A DNA stretch of 64,000 nucleotides from an uncultured Clostridium sp. GTDB lineage: Bacteria; Bacillota; Clostridia; TANB77; CAG-508. Numbering within the stretch: position 1 is the stretch's first letter; each line of letters opens with the position of its first letter. Under the pieces are notes generated by a model. That model was not told where the DNA came from, ran no database searches, and worked only from the letters and a program-made list of their open reading frames with translations. The position numbers were made by a program, and so were the translations under genes. Where the stretch lies: contig USEX01000001.1 of assembly GCA_900553755.1 (NCBI GenBank), positions 1 to 64,000 on the forward strand, in the 5' to 3' direction. This document shows, in pieces, positions 43,883-53,905 of this stretch.

Positions 43883-46212
43883 ATACCCTCTCCTGGTTTT
43901 GTTGTCATGAGTTTATATAACTCGGTATTGCGTGGAAATCTGTTTTTAAAAGGAACTAGACTTCTACCTACTTTTATAAGTCCCTCTCCTGCACCACTAT
44001 TAGTTATATAACTCATTTGTAAATCTGATATATTTAATAATTTAGCAAGTTCGATTCTATCAGTACTTGCTTGATTTAGCATTACAATAAATTCAGAGTT
44101 AGCAAGCATTGTTCTTGCTGTATGGCTTTGTAATAAGTCATCAACATTTTGAGTTATACCTGTTGCATAAGCTCCATACTTTCTTACCCTTTTCCATAAT
44201 GTAAATAAGAAATTTGCTGAATATTCATATTGAAATAATAAGTATATCTCATCAATAAATATATATGTATTTCTACCTTTCGCTCTATTGGCTGTAATTC
44301 TATTTAAAATGGAATCTAATACTACAAGCATTCCAAGCGGAAGTAATTGCTTACCTAAATCTAAAATATCATAACATATTAATCTGTTATTTGTATCAAC
44401 ATTAGTTTGCTTAGCAAATGTATTCAAACTACCATCTGTAAATAATTCAATTGCAAGAGCAATTTCCTTTGCCTCAGGCTCATTTTGATTCAGCAATTCT
44501 TCTCTAAAATCTTGTAATGTCGGTGGTGTGCCTTTATAATTGTTTTGTTGATATGTTCTATAAACAGAGGCTGTACATCTATCAATTATAGATTTTTGTT
44601 TTGCACCTAGATTAGCACTACCAATTAATTGTTCGCATAAAGACAAAATGAACTCCGATTTTAGGATAACTGGATTTGCTCCATCTCCATATTCGGAATT
44701 CATGTCCATTGCATTTATATGATTATCACTTGTTGCAGACACATGTATTACTTCTCCACCGAGTGCTTTTACAAGTCTTGATTCTTCACGTTCCGGATCT
44801 ACAATAATAACATCTGCATTAGGATCTCTTAATATTATTGATACTATTTCATTTTTTGCTGCAAAGGATTTACCACTACCAGATACACCTAAAATGAATG
44901 AGTTACCATTTAAAAGCTGTTTTCTATCTGCTATTATCATGTTTTTACTTATAACATTTTGACCATAATAAATTCCATTTTCGTGCCTTATTTCTTGAAC
45001 TTTAAAAGGCATAAATACTGCTAAACTTTCTGTTGTAAGTGTTCGTAAAGCGTCAATTTTTCTAACACCAAACGGCATTGCAGTATTTAATCCATCTAAC
45101 TGTTGAAATCGTAACACCCCTAATTGACATAGATTTTTTCTTGCAATAGTTTTTAAACTTTCAGTATCATTATCTAATTGTTCTTTTGTATCTGCAGTAT
45201 GAACAATTGTTAATACTGATAAAAACATTCTCTGGTCTCTTTGTATTAAATCATCTAAAAACTCTTTGCTTTCTTTACGCTGTTGTTCCATATCATATGG
45301 AATAATAGCAGAAAAGTTGTTATTAGCATTTTGTTTTCTTTGCCAATTGGTAATATTCGTCTCTATTCCTAATCTTCTATTTTCGGCTTCTCGAACAGCC
45401 TCATCCATTGGCACAGGAATAATATCTATACTCATCATCATATTTCTATTTAATTCCGTTAATTCTGATACCATTGAATCTTTAATATATGACGCATACT
45501 CTTTTAAAAATAATACTCTACCATATCTATTTCCGATTTTGAAATAATCGCTTTGGACTTCAAATGTGTCAGGACAGATAAAGTCTTTGAAATTATGACC
45601 TTTTCTTAAATTTTCTTTCATATCAAATCTAAAAGAAGTTTCTTCTCCTACTCTATAAAAATCATGGCATATCCTTAATCTTTCTTCTGCGTCTAATTCT
45701 ATACATCTTGAACCTAATGATGCAAAATGATTTACAAGTTCAGATGTTGTTCGTGCAAAATAATTTCGTGCTTCCTCTATAGATTTCTTGTTTATTGATA
45801 TTGTAATTATCTTTTCTTGTACTATCCCATTTGCTCCTTTTGCCTGTTCTAAAAGCATATCGTTATATTCTTTTCTATATTTATCAAGCTCATCTCCTTG
45901 ATATTTCATAAGTATTGTTTTTTCAAAATCTAATCTATTTATTCTTCTATTATTAATTGTTATTTTAGATGTAGCTCCACTATCTAAACTATTTAATAAG
46001 TCACTATAATCTAAAAACATTGTTTCTTTATCTTCATGACTTGCTACCGCATAATTAATGTCTAAAAATCTATACGATTTTGAATATTTATTTTTTTGAA
46101 CTTCAAAAATACCATCGTCATAAATTGTTTTAATTGGTATTATATCTTGTACATTTCTTGGCACAACAAATTTTTCTTTATCTCTTTTAAATAATTCTTT
46201 TAATGTTTTCAT
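43879..46212 (-). CDS. VirB4-like conjugation ATPase
   Basis: A 777-residue ATPase that powers the type IV secretion channel. GVSGSGKS near residue 437 is Walker A, FIDEIYLL near 655 is Walker B, and GITQNVDDLL is the following conserved segment. The N-terminal 400 residues are the VirB4/TraE module. Overlap with the PrgI gene upstream and with sortase downstream shows one operon. Confidence 0.95.
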   Translation of the reverse strand: MKTLKELFKRDKEKFVVPRNVQDIIPIKTIYDDGIFEVQKNKYSKSYRFLDINYAVASHEDKETMFLDYSDLLNSLDSGATSKITINNRRINRLDFEKTILMKYQGDELDKYRKEYNDMLLEQAKGANGIVQEKIITISINKKSIEEARNYFARTTSELVNHFASLGSRCIELDAEERLRICHDFYRVGEETSFRFDMKENLRKGHNFKDFICPDTFEVQSDYFKIGNRYGRVLFLKEYASYIKDSMVSELTELNRNMMMSIDIIPVPMDEAVREAENRRLGIETNITNWQRKQNANNNFSAIIPYDMEQQRKESKEFLDDLIQRDQRMFLSVLTIVHTADTKEQLDNDTESLKTIARKNLCQLGVLRFQQLDGLNTAMPFGVRKIDALRTLTTESLAVFMPFKVQEIRHENGIYYGQNVISKNMIIADRKQLLNGNSFILGVSGSGKSFAAKNEIVSIILRDPNADVIIVDPEREESRLVKALGGEVIHVSATSDNHINAMDMNSEYGDGANPVILKSEFILSLCEQLIGSANLGAKQKSIIDRCTASVYRTYQQNNYKGTPPTLQDFREELLNQNEPEAKEIALAIELFTDGSLNTFAKQTNVDTNNRLICYDILDLGKQLLPLGMLVVLDSILNRITANRAKGRNTYIFIDEIYLLFQYEYSANFLFTLWKRVRKYGAYATGITQNVDDLLQSHTARTMLANSEFIVMLNQASTDRIELAKLLNISDLQMSYITNSGAGEGLIKVGRSLVPFKNRFPRNTELYKLMTTKPGEGI

Positions 46213-46571
46213 TCTGTTTTTCTCCCTCCTTTTTCTAATTTTTCAATTGAATTTTTATTTGCTTCGTAGTAAATGTTAGTTGCTTTAAATGTGAGTTTTT
46301 TTGGAGTTAGAATTTCTGATTTAAACCAAGCTAAAATAAATTGTTCGGCATTCATTCCGTTATATGTAACAAACCCTAAAACAGCAAATGGGCATGCACC
46401 TAATATGCATACCCATGACAATGTTTCTATACCAAAATATGGTTTTAATATAAAATAAAGTACTACAGAAACTATCAAAGCAATTATAGAAAATAAAAAC
46501 TGCCTCATAGACAGTCCAAAAAATATCGACTCAGTATATTGTCGAATTTCTCTATTAATTTTTACTTCCAC
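46209..46571 (-). CDS. PrgI-family conjugation membrane protein
   Basis: A 120-residue protein with REIRQYTESIFFGLSMRQFL at the start and two membrane helices, typical of the PrgI family found before VirB4 in Gram-positive conjugative elements. It starts at GTG after an AGGAG and overlaps the VirB4 start by four bases. It probably works like VirB3, linking the ATPase to the membrane. Confidence 0.88.
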   Translation of the reverse strand: MEVKINREIRQYTESIFFGLSMRQFLFSIIALIVSVVLYFILKPYFGIETLSWVCILGACPFAVLGFVTYNGMNAEQFILAWFKSEILTPKKLTFKATNIYYEANKNSIEKLEKGGRKTE

Positions 46572-46616
46572 TTATCTATCACTCCTATCTTGATTTATTT
46601 TTATCTTTAACAATTT

Positions 46617-47447
46617 TTATAATCCCATCATTTCTCTTACAATTCTGTCAGATGCTTTTATTGTTCCAACAAGCACTAACATATTAAATATAAGTTCTCC
46701 TATGTATTTCCAAACCATAGTTACTGCAGCAGCATTTGTATCTACCGTTGGTGGACTAGAAGCAAATAACGAGAATATAACACATGCTAACACAATAATT
46801 GCTCCCTCTAAACAAACACTACAATAAGATTTTAAAAAGTTTTTACCTACACTTTGAGTTGGCTCTCCTGCAAATGTACTTAATGGTATAGGAGCAATGG
46901 CAGTATATAAATATAGTTTAAAAAACCTACCATACACACTTAAAATCATAATAAATGAAATAACAGTAACAAATAGTCCTCCTATAAGTGTTACAGCCCA
47001 TAATGGTATGCTTTCAAAAAATCCACAAGCATTGATAGCATCTATCATTGCCTGTGGTAAAGTTGCCTGAGTTGCTTCTCCAAGTCCTGCTGAAGACATT
47101 ATTGTTGAAACAACTCCTTGTATAATTTTAAAAATTGCCATCATAAGTTCAAGTCCATAAGTAACTAGACCTTTTGCTAATACAAATCTTATAAAAAGTT
47201 TTAGAGCATGTTCAGGTTTTTTTACTTCTGCAAAACTTCCACATGTTTTCATTACTCCTACAACAAAGAATAAAACTAACAGTCCTAATCCAATTGCTTG
47301 TAAAGCACCATGAATATTAACTATCACATTCCAAATTGTGCCACCTCTAAAAGAATCTGGAGATGTAGATACTAAAGTCCATATTTCATTTAACTTTTCG
47401 TTCCAGGTATCTAATGAATTTTGTAAATTTCCTACTACCCAATTCAA
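46617..47447 (-). CDS. VirB6/TrbL-like conjugation channel protein
   Basis: A 276-residue membrane protein with about six helices, in the place of the TrbL/VirB6-like channel protein of Tn1549-type elements. The start is TTG, supported by GGAGGTG nine bases upstream. It lies between the pilin-like Maff2 gene and PrgI. Confidence 0.85.
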   Translation of the reverse strand: MNWVVGNLQNSLDTWNEKLNEIWTLVSTSPDSFRGGTIWNVIVNIHGALQAIGLGLLVLFFVVGVMKTCGSFAEVKKPEHALKLFIRFVLAKGLVTYGLELMMAIFKIIQGVVSTIMSSAGLGEATQATLPQAMIDAINACGFFESIPLWAVTLIGGLFVTVISFIMILSVYGRFFKLYLYTAIAPIPLSTFAGEPTQSVGKNFLKSYCSVCLEGAIIVLACVIFSLFASSPPTVDTNAAAVTMVWKYIGELIFNMLVLVGTIKASDRIVREMMGL

Positions 47448-47527
47448 ATAAATTCACCTCCTATATAAAATTAACTTAAACCAAATAAAGCAAATATCAT
47501 ATCAAGATATTTGCCTTAACTATATTT

Positions 47528-47851
47528 TTATCCACCAGTTATTAGTGATAGTATTTCTTTTGCAAATGTTATTACTACGCCGCCGGCTAAAGTCATAATT
47601 CCATTAGCTCTTTGTGAAGGGTCATGACTTTTTAATGACATACCAATTTGAACTATACCAAATCCAAGTATTATCATACCTACAGCTCTAATCAATCCAA
47701 AAATAAAATTTGATAAATTATTTATTACTGATAATGGGTCATCTGCCGCAAAAGAATTGCTTGCTTGGGCAATAAATAAAATAATTACATATAATATAAT
47801 AACGGCTATCTTAAACAATAGTCTCTTAACATTAAATTTTTTCTTTTCCAT
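47528..47851 (-). CDS. Maff2-family pilin-like protein
   Basis: A 107-residue protein with a signal-like N-terminal helix ending NSFAA, then two membrane helices (FGLIRAVGMIILGFGIVQIG and ITLAGG-type end). This is the build of the Maff2 family, the likely VirB2-like subunit in these elements. The ATG at 47851 follows GGAGG and overlaps the VirD4 end by 20 bases. Confidence 0.85.
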   Translation of the reverse strand: MEKKKFNVKRLLFKIAVIILYVIILFIAQASNSFAADDPLSVINNLSNFIFGLIRAVGMIILGFGIVQIGMSLKSHDPSQRANGIMTLAGGVVITFAKEILSLITGG

Positions 47852-49649
47852 TTTCAAATTCCTCCATAATATATTTTTCTAATTCTTCTTCAGATAAAAT
47901 CTCATAATCTGAAGTTATTTCTTCAATTTCTTGTGCAGATTCAAAATTATCATAATCGAATGATAATGTAGCAATTGCATTTTCAGTTTCACCATGTATA
48001 TATGGCTTAGCTTTTCCTAAACCTGATAATGCAACATTTTTATGTTCAAATAAATTGAACTTTAAATCTAAAACTGGTCTTTCTCCTCTAATAAAAAGAA
48101 GTGCGTATTTATTATCTAACATTCGCACTTCATCTGGAGTTAATAACTCTCTCCCACTATTTTGATAATTAGTAGAATAACTACCGCTTCTGCCTGAACT
48201 TTTGCCATAAGTATTAGTGTCTATTGTTTCTTTACCTAATAATTCAGAAACATATTTATGTGTTGATTGTTCATTTCCTCCCAAATATAAGAATTCATCA
48301 CAATTTCCTACAATTGATTCCCATTGTTTTTCAAATAGTGCTTTCAATTGTGCTAGATTTTGCAAGATTATAGATACAGATACTTCTCTTGAACGCATTA
48401 CTGATAAAATCTTGTCAAAATCGTCAGGTAAACTCACATTTGCAAACTCGTCCATTACAAAATGAACATGAACAGGTAAACTCCCACCATACTTATGGTC
48501 TGCTAAATAAAACAATTGTTGAAATATTTGTGTATATAAAATACTAACTAAAAAATTAAATGATATATCATTGTCTGGTATTATAGCAAACAATGCTACT
48601 TTCTTTTCTCCTAAACTTGGCAAATCTAATTCATCTGTCATAGTCATATTTGCTAAACTTTCGAGATTAAACTTTTCAAGTCTTGCAGCTAAGGTTATTT
48701 GTATAGACTTTAGTGTTTTTGCACTTCCACTATGATAATCATGATAATATTTAACTGCTATATGTTCAGGATTTTTAGCTTCTAATCTATTCATCAGCAT
48801 ATCTAGTGGACTTACATAACTATCATCGTCTTCATGAACATCTCCTGCTCTTAATAGTTCCATAACCATAACAAAATTTTGTTCTTCTTCTGGTGCTTCA
48901 TACATTAGATAAAATATTAATGATAATAAAAGCATCTGTGCTGCTGTATCCCAAAAAGGATCATTTGAACTTGCTCCTTTTGGAGTAGTGCTTTTAAATA
49001 GATTAGTTACTAATTTTTGAACATCATTATCATTCTTTAAATACACAAATGGATTATAGCAATGACTTCTATCCATATTTATTAAATCTAATACTCTTAC
49101 TTCATAGCCTTTTTTCTCTAGTAAGTAGCCTGTGTCACGCACAATTTCCCCTTTAGGATCAAGACAAACAAAAGATGTATTAGCTTGCATAATATTAGGC
49201 TTGCAATAACTAAAAGTTTTTCCAGCACCACTACCTCCAACAACTAATACATTTAGATTTCTTTTATGTTCTTTTCCATTTAAACCAATTCTTACATTTT
49301 TAGTTAATATCTTGTTCATGTTTTCAGGTTTCTGCATATATTTTTTATTTAACTGGCTTGCTATTCCCCATTTTGCTGAGCCATGTTCCTCCCTCCTACG
49401 ATAATTCTTTTTTGTTGATTCATATATTGCTATTATCATAATGTAAATGAGTAAAAAAATAAGAATAGATTTTATACTATTCTCACACCAACTTATTTTA
49501 AACGGATTATTCATTGAATTAGTAAATCCTGTAATTATACTTACTAATCCATTGTTTAGATTTGGTGCTACCATTAAAGCTAACCAAATCGTAGGAATTA
49601 AACCTAAAATATATAGTATTCTATTTTGTAATTGTTCATCTTGTCTCAT
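47832..49649 (-). CDS. VirD4-type coupling protein
   Basis: A 605-residue ATPase that delivers the relaxase-DNA complex to the channel. Two to three N-terminal membrane helices are followed by VVGGSGAGKTFSY (Walker A near 136), VCLDPKGE, VHFVMDEFANV (Walker B near 400) and the LQNLAQL segment. The protein matches the TraG/VirD4 family of Tn1549-like elements in length and order. It is followed by Maff2 and the rest of the channel genes. Confidence 0.95.
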   Translation of the reverse strand: MRQDEQLQNRILYILGLIPTIWLALMVAPNLNNGLVSIITGFTNSMNNPFKISWCENSIKSILIFLLIYIMIIAIYESTKKNYRRREEHGSAKWGIASQLNKKYMQKPENMNKILTKNVRIGLNGKEHKRNLNVLVVGGSGAGKTFSYCKPNIMQANTSFVCLDPKGEIVRDTGYLLEKKGYEVRVLDLINMDRSHCYNPFVYLKNDNDVQKLVTNLFKSTTPKGASSNDPFWDTAAQMLLLSLIFYLMYEAPEEEQNFVMVMELLRAGDVHEDDDSYVSPLDMLMNRLEAKNPEHIAVKYYHDYHSGSAKTLKSIQITLAARLEKFNLESLANMTMTDELDLPSLGEKKVALFAIIPDNDISFNFLVSILYTQIFQQLFYLADHKYGGSLPVHVHFVMDEFANVSLPDDFDKILSVMRSREVSVSIILQNLAQLKALFEKQWESIVGNCDEFLYLGGNEQSTHKYVSELLGKETIDTNTYGKSSGRSGSYSTNYQNSGRELLTPDEVRMLDNKYALLFIRGERPVLDLKFNLFEHKNVALSGLGKAKPYIHGETENAIATLSFDYDNFESAQEIEEITSDYEILSEEELEKYIMEEFENGKEKI

Positions 49650-49846
49650 CTTATATAGTTTCCTTTGAGTCTATTTAATACAAGCTTTTGTTTTTTGACT
49701 GGGGCATCCATTAACTTTAATATAATATCATCGACTGAATCAGTTGATATACCATCTTCTAATAACTTACTTCGTAGATGATTTAATGCATTGATAGTTG
49801 TTCCTTTTTCATATCTATCAAATTCAATTACATATTTTTCTTCCAT
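49646..49846 (-). CDS. Small conjugation-operon protein
   Basis: A 66-residue charged helical protein with AGGAGG before the ATG. Its end overlaps the VirD4 start by four bases, and PcfB lies nine bases upstream. Genes of this size occur here in related elements, but I do not know its role. Confidence 0.7.
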   Translation of the reverse strand: MEEKYVIEFDRYEKGTTINALNHLRSKLLEDGISTDSVDDIILKLMDAPVKKQKLVLNRLKGNYIR

Positions 49847-49855
49847 CGTTACCTC

Positions 49856-50629
49856 CTATCTAGATTTATCTTTTTTTGTATTTAACTTGTTTTTATTTTT
49901 CTTACCTTTTGATAAATCTTTAGATTTAGAAGATGTTTTTTCTTCTTTTGCTATTTCTTCTCTTATTTCTTTTAACTCTTTTCTTACTGATTTTTTTACA
50001 ACCTTAGTATTGCCCTCGTGCTTTTTTAACATTCCTGATGAATTCTTTGACAGATTCTCTTTGCTGTCTTTTTCTAGGAGGGGGACTTGTTTTTCCTCAT
50101 TCTGTAATGGTACTAATTCTTGTTTTTCTTTTTCTTTTATTTCTATATCTTTTTGTTCTACGCCTAATTGTTTATCATTAGGAATATTATTTTTATCTTT
50201 TGCTTTTTCCTCTCTAGTCTTTTGAATTTCAGTTCTAATTTGAGCTTCATTGACTGTAGCAATTTTAAATCTTTCAACTATTCTATTAATTTTAGAGGCA
50301 TCTTCTGCTCGTACCATTATATCAACCATTCCATCAAAGTTTTTATTGTGTTTATCAATTAAAGCAGAATATAAAACACCATACCTTTTTGCCTCTTGCA
50401 TAAACATTTTTAAATCTTGTTGTTTTAAAGAGAATACTTTTAATTCTTTACCACTCTTAAGCATATTTGTTAATCTTGTTTTTCCTTTTGTTTGAGTTTG
50501 ATTTTTTAAAATTGCAGCAAGTAATGCAACTACTTCTTTTGCTGCTGTTCCCGTTACTCTAAGACAAACATCTCCTGTTTTTAAAATCATACTTGTCATC
50601 TGTTCTGCTGACTCACTTGATATACTCAT
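49856..50629 (-). CDS. PcfB/DUF3801 relaxosome accessory protein
   Basis: A 257-residue protein. Residues 1-130 carry the DUF3801 pattern (TGDVCLRVTGTAAKEVVALL, FSLKQQDLKMFMQEAKRYGV); the rest is a long, very charged tail. PcfB-type proteins link the relaxase to the coupling protein. Its ATG lies inside the end of the relaxase gene (17-base overlap), which fits that job. Confidence 0.88.
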   Translation of the reverse strand: MSISSESAEQMTSMILKTGDVCLRVTGTAAKEVVALLAAILKNQTQTKGKTRLTNMLKSGKELKVFSLKQQDLKMFMQEAKRYGVLYSALIDKHNKNFDGMVDIMVRAEDASKINRIVERFKIATVNEAQIRTEIQKTREEKAKDKNNIPNDKQLGVEQKDIEIKEKEKQELVPLQNEEKQVPLLEKDSKENLSKNSSGMLKKHEGNTKVVKKSVRKELKEIREEIAKEEKTSSKSKDLSKGKKNKNKLNTKKDKSR

Positions 50630-51983
50630 CTTTATTTTTCTCCTTTCTACTTTTTTCTTCTTTATTCTTCTCTTCTAAGTTTTCTTTTATCTTTGGTATT
50701 CTGTATTCAATATCTTCTATTAATCTCAACTCCTTCCTTATATTTTCAATTTTAAAATTTAATTCAGCTATTTGATTACATATTAACTTTTGCTTTTCTG
50801 GAGTGTTTTCTAATTTTCTATATCTCCATAAACTTTCTCTCTCAGATAATATGTTATTTAGTTCTATATTTATATTTTCTTTATAACTATTCAACTCATC
50901 TTTTGTATTTAAATTATTTGCATTTAGAAATTTTGCTTCTTCAGAATATTTGTCCATTATTTTTATATCTGCTCTAATGCTAGCAGGTAATCTTTTATTT
51001 ACATTTTTAGTATTAGGAAATACTTTTAAAAGAAAACAATAATGATAATATAAAGCAATGAATCCTTTTGCTTTCTTTTTAGATTTTTTATATGTGCCTT
51101 TATACTTGTTTGATGTACCTTTTAATTTATACGCTTCTATAAAAGGTATTCTTGTATCATTTTCTTCAACTATTCTTGTCTTAATTCGTTCTACTGAATA
51201 ATCTGCACCAAACGCTCTTTCGATTCTAATATTTCTATTGTAATTCTTATGTTTTACACTAATCTTTCCGCTTCTAAATATAATTTCATAGTCCATTTTT
51301 TTCATTATTGATTTAAAATCTTCAAATGAAAAAGCTTGACCAATTGCAAAATCAATATCTCTTTTTGTAGTGTTTTTATAATTATTTTCACTTGAATATT
51401 TTTTATAAAAATTATCATAATTTATTAGACCTTTCTTACCAATATTCTTATCAATAACTTTTAAGTCATATTCTTTACAAAGATTATCTGATGTTGCTCT
51501 AATGGCAGAATATGTTTTATTATTGTTGTAATATTTCTTTCCATCTTTAAATGATACTGAATTGATGACTATATGATTATGATAGTGGTTAGTATTTAAA
51601 TGAGTTGATACAACACACTCAAATCTGTCAGCAAATAACTCATTACAAAGTTCAATTCCTATTTTATGAGCCAACTCAGGAGTTACTTTCTCATTATTTT
51701 CAAATGACTGAATTAAATGAAAAGCTAATATTCCATCTTCTTTTTCATATATTTGCTTTGTAATTTTCATTTGCTCATAAGCGTCCTCTGCATTGCAATT
51801 TATACCGGTAACATATAATTTCTTTTCAGTTTTATAATCAGCTTCAATATAATCTAAAACATTATGTAGGTCTTGATAGTTTATTGCACCATAGTTCTTA
51901 TTATTTGTTTTATTTTCATTACATGCATAATCTAATACATGATCAAGTCTTACCTTAATAGGTATAATTTTTGTGATAGCCAT
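50613..51983 (-). CDS. Relaxase (MobA/VirD2-like, MOBP type)
   Basis: A 456-residue nickase of the relaxase/mobilization nuclease family. The N-terminal 200 residues hold the catalytic domain with the three-His motif in HLNTNHYHNHIVIN near 128-141 and a likely nicking Tyr in the first motif near residue 19. The C-terminal part is coiled coil. It nicks oriT and leads the strand into the recipient cell. It overlaps MobC at one base (TAATG type) and PcfB by 17 bases. Confidence 0.93.
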   Translation of the reverse strand: MAITKIIPIKVRLDHVLDYACNENKTNNKNYGAINYQDLHNVLDYIEADYKTEKKLYVTGINCNAEDAYEQMKITKQIYEKEDGILAFHLIQSFENNEKVTPELAHKIGIELCNELFADRFECVVSTHLNTNHYHNHIVINSVSFKDGKKYYNNNKTYSAIRATSDNLCKEYDLKVIDKNIGKKGLINYDNFYKKYSSENNYKNTTKRDIDFAIGQAFSFEDFKSIMKKMDYEIIFRSGKISVKHKNYNRNIRIERAFGADYSVERIKTRIVEENDTRIPFIEAYKLKGTSNKYKGTYKKSKKKAKGFIALYYHYCFLLKVFPNTKNVNKRLPASIRADIKIMDKYSEEAKFLNANNLNTKDELNSYKENINIELNNILSERESLWRYRKLENTPEKQKLICNQIAELNFKIENIRKELRLIEDIEYRIPKIKENLEEKNKEEKSRKEKNKDEYIK

Positions 51984-52297
51984 TACAAATATTCCTTTTT
52001 AACTTTATTCATAAATTCACACCAATTTCTTGCTTCTTTTTCATAATAGCTTTTATCAATTTCATTCAAATAATTTGCCTTATGTGCAATTTGATTTAAG
52101 TTATTTCCTATATGAGTTAATTGAAACATTACATCATAAAATCTATCATCTGGTTTTTCTCTTATTCTTTTATTTAGTATTAGTCTTCTAATATATTCTG
52201 CTTGACTAATCTTAGCTCTAGAAACATCACTTTTTAATTTGGCATATTCTTCATCACTAAGCATAATATCTATTCTATTATTTCTGCTCCTAGCCAT
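51983..52297 (-). CDS. MobC-family relaxosome protein
   Basis: A 104-residue protein with a ribbon-helix-helix start (NRIDIMLSDEEYAKLKSDVS, SQAEYIRRLIL) and the MobC tail (LTHIGNNLNQIAHKAN). It binds next to oriT and helps the relaxase. GAAAGGAG precedes the ATG, and the oriT-like repeats lie just upstream. Confidence 0.92.
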   Translation of the reverse strand: MARSRNNRIDIMLSDEEYAKLKSDVSRAKISQAEYIRRLILNKRIREKPDDRFYDVMFQLTHIGNNLNQIAHKANYLNEIDKSYYEKEARNWCEFMNKVKKEYL

Positions 52298-52491
52298 AAT
52301 CTACTCCTTTCAATATGGGGATTGGGGCAACGCCCCATAACTTTAATAAAAATCCCCTGATTTTTTATTAAATCGAATTTCGTGTGAACAAATTCAATGC
52401 TTGCTAGGACATATCGAGCCAAGCTCTCTATGTCACTTTTTTTGTAAGCATTATCTTCGATTGTAATTTTATTTTGCAATAACATATACAA
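52270..52491 (-). CDS. Possible small protein overlapping the oriT region
   Basis: A 73-codon frame. The N-terminal half (ITIEDNAYKKSDIESLARYV) looks protein-like, but the second half reads across the oriT-like repeats and overlaps mobC by 28 bases in another frame, so it could be the chance extension of a shorter gene or not coding at all. No clear ribosome site was seen. Confidence 0.35.
   Translation of the reverse strand: MYMLLQNKITIEDNAYKKSDIESLARYVLASIEFVHTKFDLIKNQGIFIKVMGRCPNPHIERSRLWLGAEIIE
52310..52440. other. Candidate oriT
   Basis: Directly upstream of mobC lie GGGGC-AAC-GCCCC (52324-52336), a GC-rich inverted repeat that stands out in this AT-rich DNA, and a second dyad GACATA ... 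TATGTC at 52408-52434 with an inner GAGC/GCTC pair. Repeats like these directly before MobC and relaxase genes are usual for a transfer origin. The nick site cannot be fixed. Confidence 0.6.
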
Positions 52492-52497
52492 TTTTTA

Positions 52498-52872
52498 TTA
52501 CAAATCTTCTTTATATTGTTTATATAAGTTTTCCAGATTTTTAATATCTTCATTTGTAATTTTCACTTGTAAAAACCCTTCTTTACATACCTTTTTTTCT
52601 GCTTTATCAAATGTATTTAATAGTTCATTTATGAATACATCTGCATTATTATTTGGAAGGTCATATCCTTGTGCAGTAAATCTATCTCTTCTTTTACTTA
52701 TTATTTCTTTACATGAATATCTTAATTGTTTAATATCTTCATCATCAAAGTTAATTTTTTCCTCGTCAAGGTAATATTTATCAACCTTGTTAATTGCATC
52801 TGCTTTATCTTTTGCAGCCACAAATATCTCCTTTATCGATGTTGCTAACATTGTTACTTTAAATTTTTTCAT
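52498..52872 (-). CDS. Unrecognised element protein, DpnD/PcfM-like start
   Basis: A 124-residue protein. Its start KKFKVTMLATSIKEIFVAA, followed by KADAINK, resembles the small DpnD/PcfM-type fold seen in conjugative elements, but the match is weak. AAAGGAG precedes the ATG. It lies between the toprim protein and the oriT. Confidence 0.65.
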   Translation of the reverse strand: MKKFKVTMLATSIKEIFVAAKDKADAINKVDKYYLDEEKINFDDEDIKQLRYSCKEIISKRRDRFTAQGYDLPNNNADVFINELLNTFDKAEKKVCKEGFLQVKITNEDIKNLENLYKQYKEDL

Positions 52873-52904
52873 TTTACTTATTCTCCTTTACATTTATAAA
52901 ATTT

Positions 52905-53891
52905 TTATTCTCTCAAATGTTCTTTAGTTTTTTTAAATTTAATACTATCTTTTGTCTTTTTAAGTCCAAGCTTATAACACAAAAAGTCGTTGACATCTTT
53001 ACCATAAGGTACTGGACAATCAACGACTATATATTCCTTTGGAATCACAATTTGAAATGCTTTTGTTGCATTTCTTCCTGCTAAATCCCTATCGAAATGT
53101 AATACAATATTTTTTACATTTTGGTGTTCTTTCAAATATGTTTCAATCGCAATAGGTATTTTGCTATTTTCAATACATTTTGCAGGTTGATATACTCCTG
53201 CTAAAGCTATTAAATTTTCTTTCTTATAATCAATTCCTTTATACATTAAAAGTGTAGCATAAGATAATAAATCAATAGAGCTTTCAAATACATGAATTGT
53301 ATTATTCGGTACATTTGAAAGTAGTCTAAATGAATATTTTTTATCACTGCCTGTAGCATCTCTCATATATCTTGTTTGGTTTGTTGCTCTACAACCTGCA
53401 TAACGAATATTATTACAATTATCATATCCAACAAATACAACATTGTTTGTATTTTCTTCCTGATATATCAAATTTTTTTTATAACATTCTTCTATAATTG
53501 TTTCTGCAATTCCTCTGTTAATTAAGTATTCCTTTGCTATGTTAAAAGTATTAGATTTCTTTGGTACTTTTAATTCACTTTTCTTTGGTACTTTACTATC
53601 TTTACTTAATGAAAAAGGAATTGATTTTACATTACCATTGGCTAACAATTGAACAGCCTCTATAAAAGTATAATTCTTTACTTTTATTAGATAATCAATT
53701 GCATTATTTCCACCAATTCCTTGCGAAAACCAATTCCACAAACCATTGCTAATTTTTAAACTATCATGACTTTTTGTACAATAATTATTTCCACCTTCAT
53801 GTACTAATTCATTTGGTTCATAATTTTGCAAATATGTAAGCAAATCTATCTTCTGTAATTCTTTGATTTGTTCTGGTGGAATGTATGGCAT
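52905..53891 (-). CDS. DUF3991 and toprim-domain protein
   Basis: A 328-residue protein. The N-terminal part (IDLLTYLQNYEP and NGLWNWFSQGIGGNNAIDYL) is the primase-like zinc-finger remnant and DUF3991; the C-terminal part holds a toprim fold with HVFESSIDLLSYATLL and VLHFDRDLAGRNAT (acidic metal-binding residues). Such proteins are a standard part of Tn1549-like elements and probably act in DNA processing during transfer. GGAGGTG precedes the ATG. Confidence 0.88.
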   Translation of the reverse strand: MPYIPPEQIKELQKIDLLTYLQNYEPNELVHEGGNNYCTKSHDSLKISNGLWNWFSQGIGGNNAIDYLIKVKNYTFIEAVQLLANGNVKSIPFSLSKDSKVPKKSELKVPKKSNTFNIAKEYLINRGIAETIIEECYKKNLIYQEENTNNVVFVGYDNCNNIRYAGCRATNQTRYMRDATGSDKKYSFRLLSNVPNNTIHVFESSIDLLSYATLLMYKGIDYKKENLIALAGVYQPAKCIENSKIPIAIETYLKEHQNVKNIVLHFDRDLAGRNATKAFQIVIPKEYIVVDCPVPYGKDVNDFLCYKLGLKKTKDSIKFKKTKEHLRE

Positions 53892-53905
53892 ATTAACACC
53901 TCCAT

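Noticed and set aside
46525..46550. 0A-box-like TTGTCGAAT
   Set aside because: It is inside the coding start of the PrgI gene without a promoter nearby, so chance is more likely.
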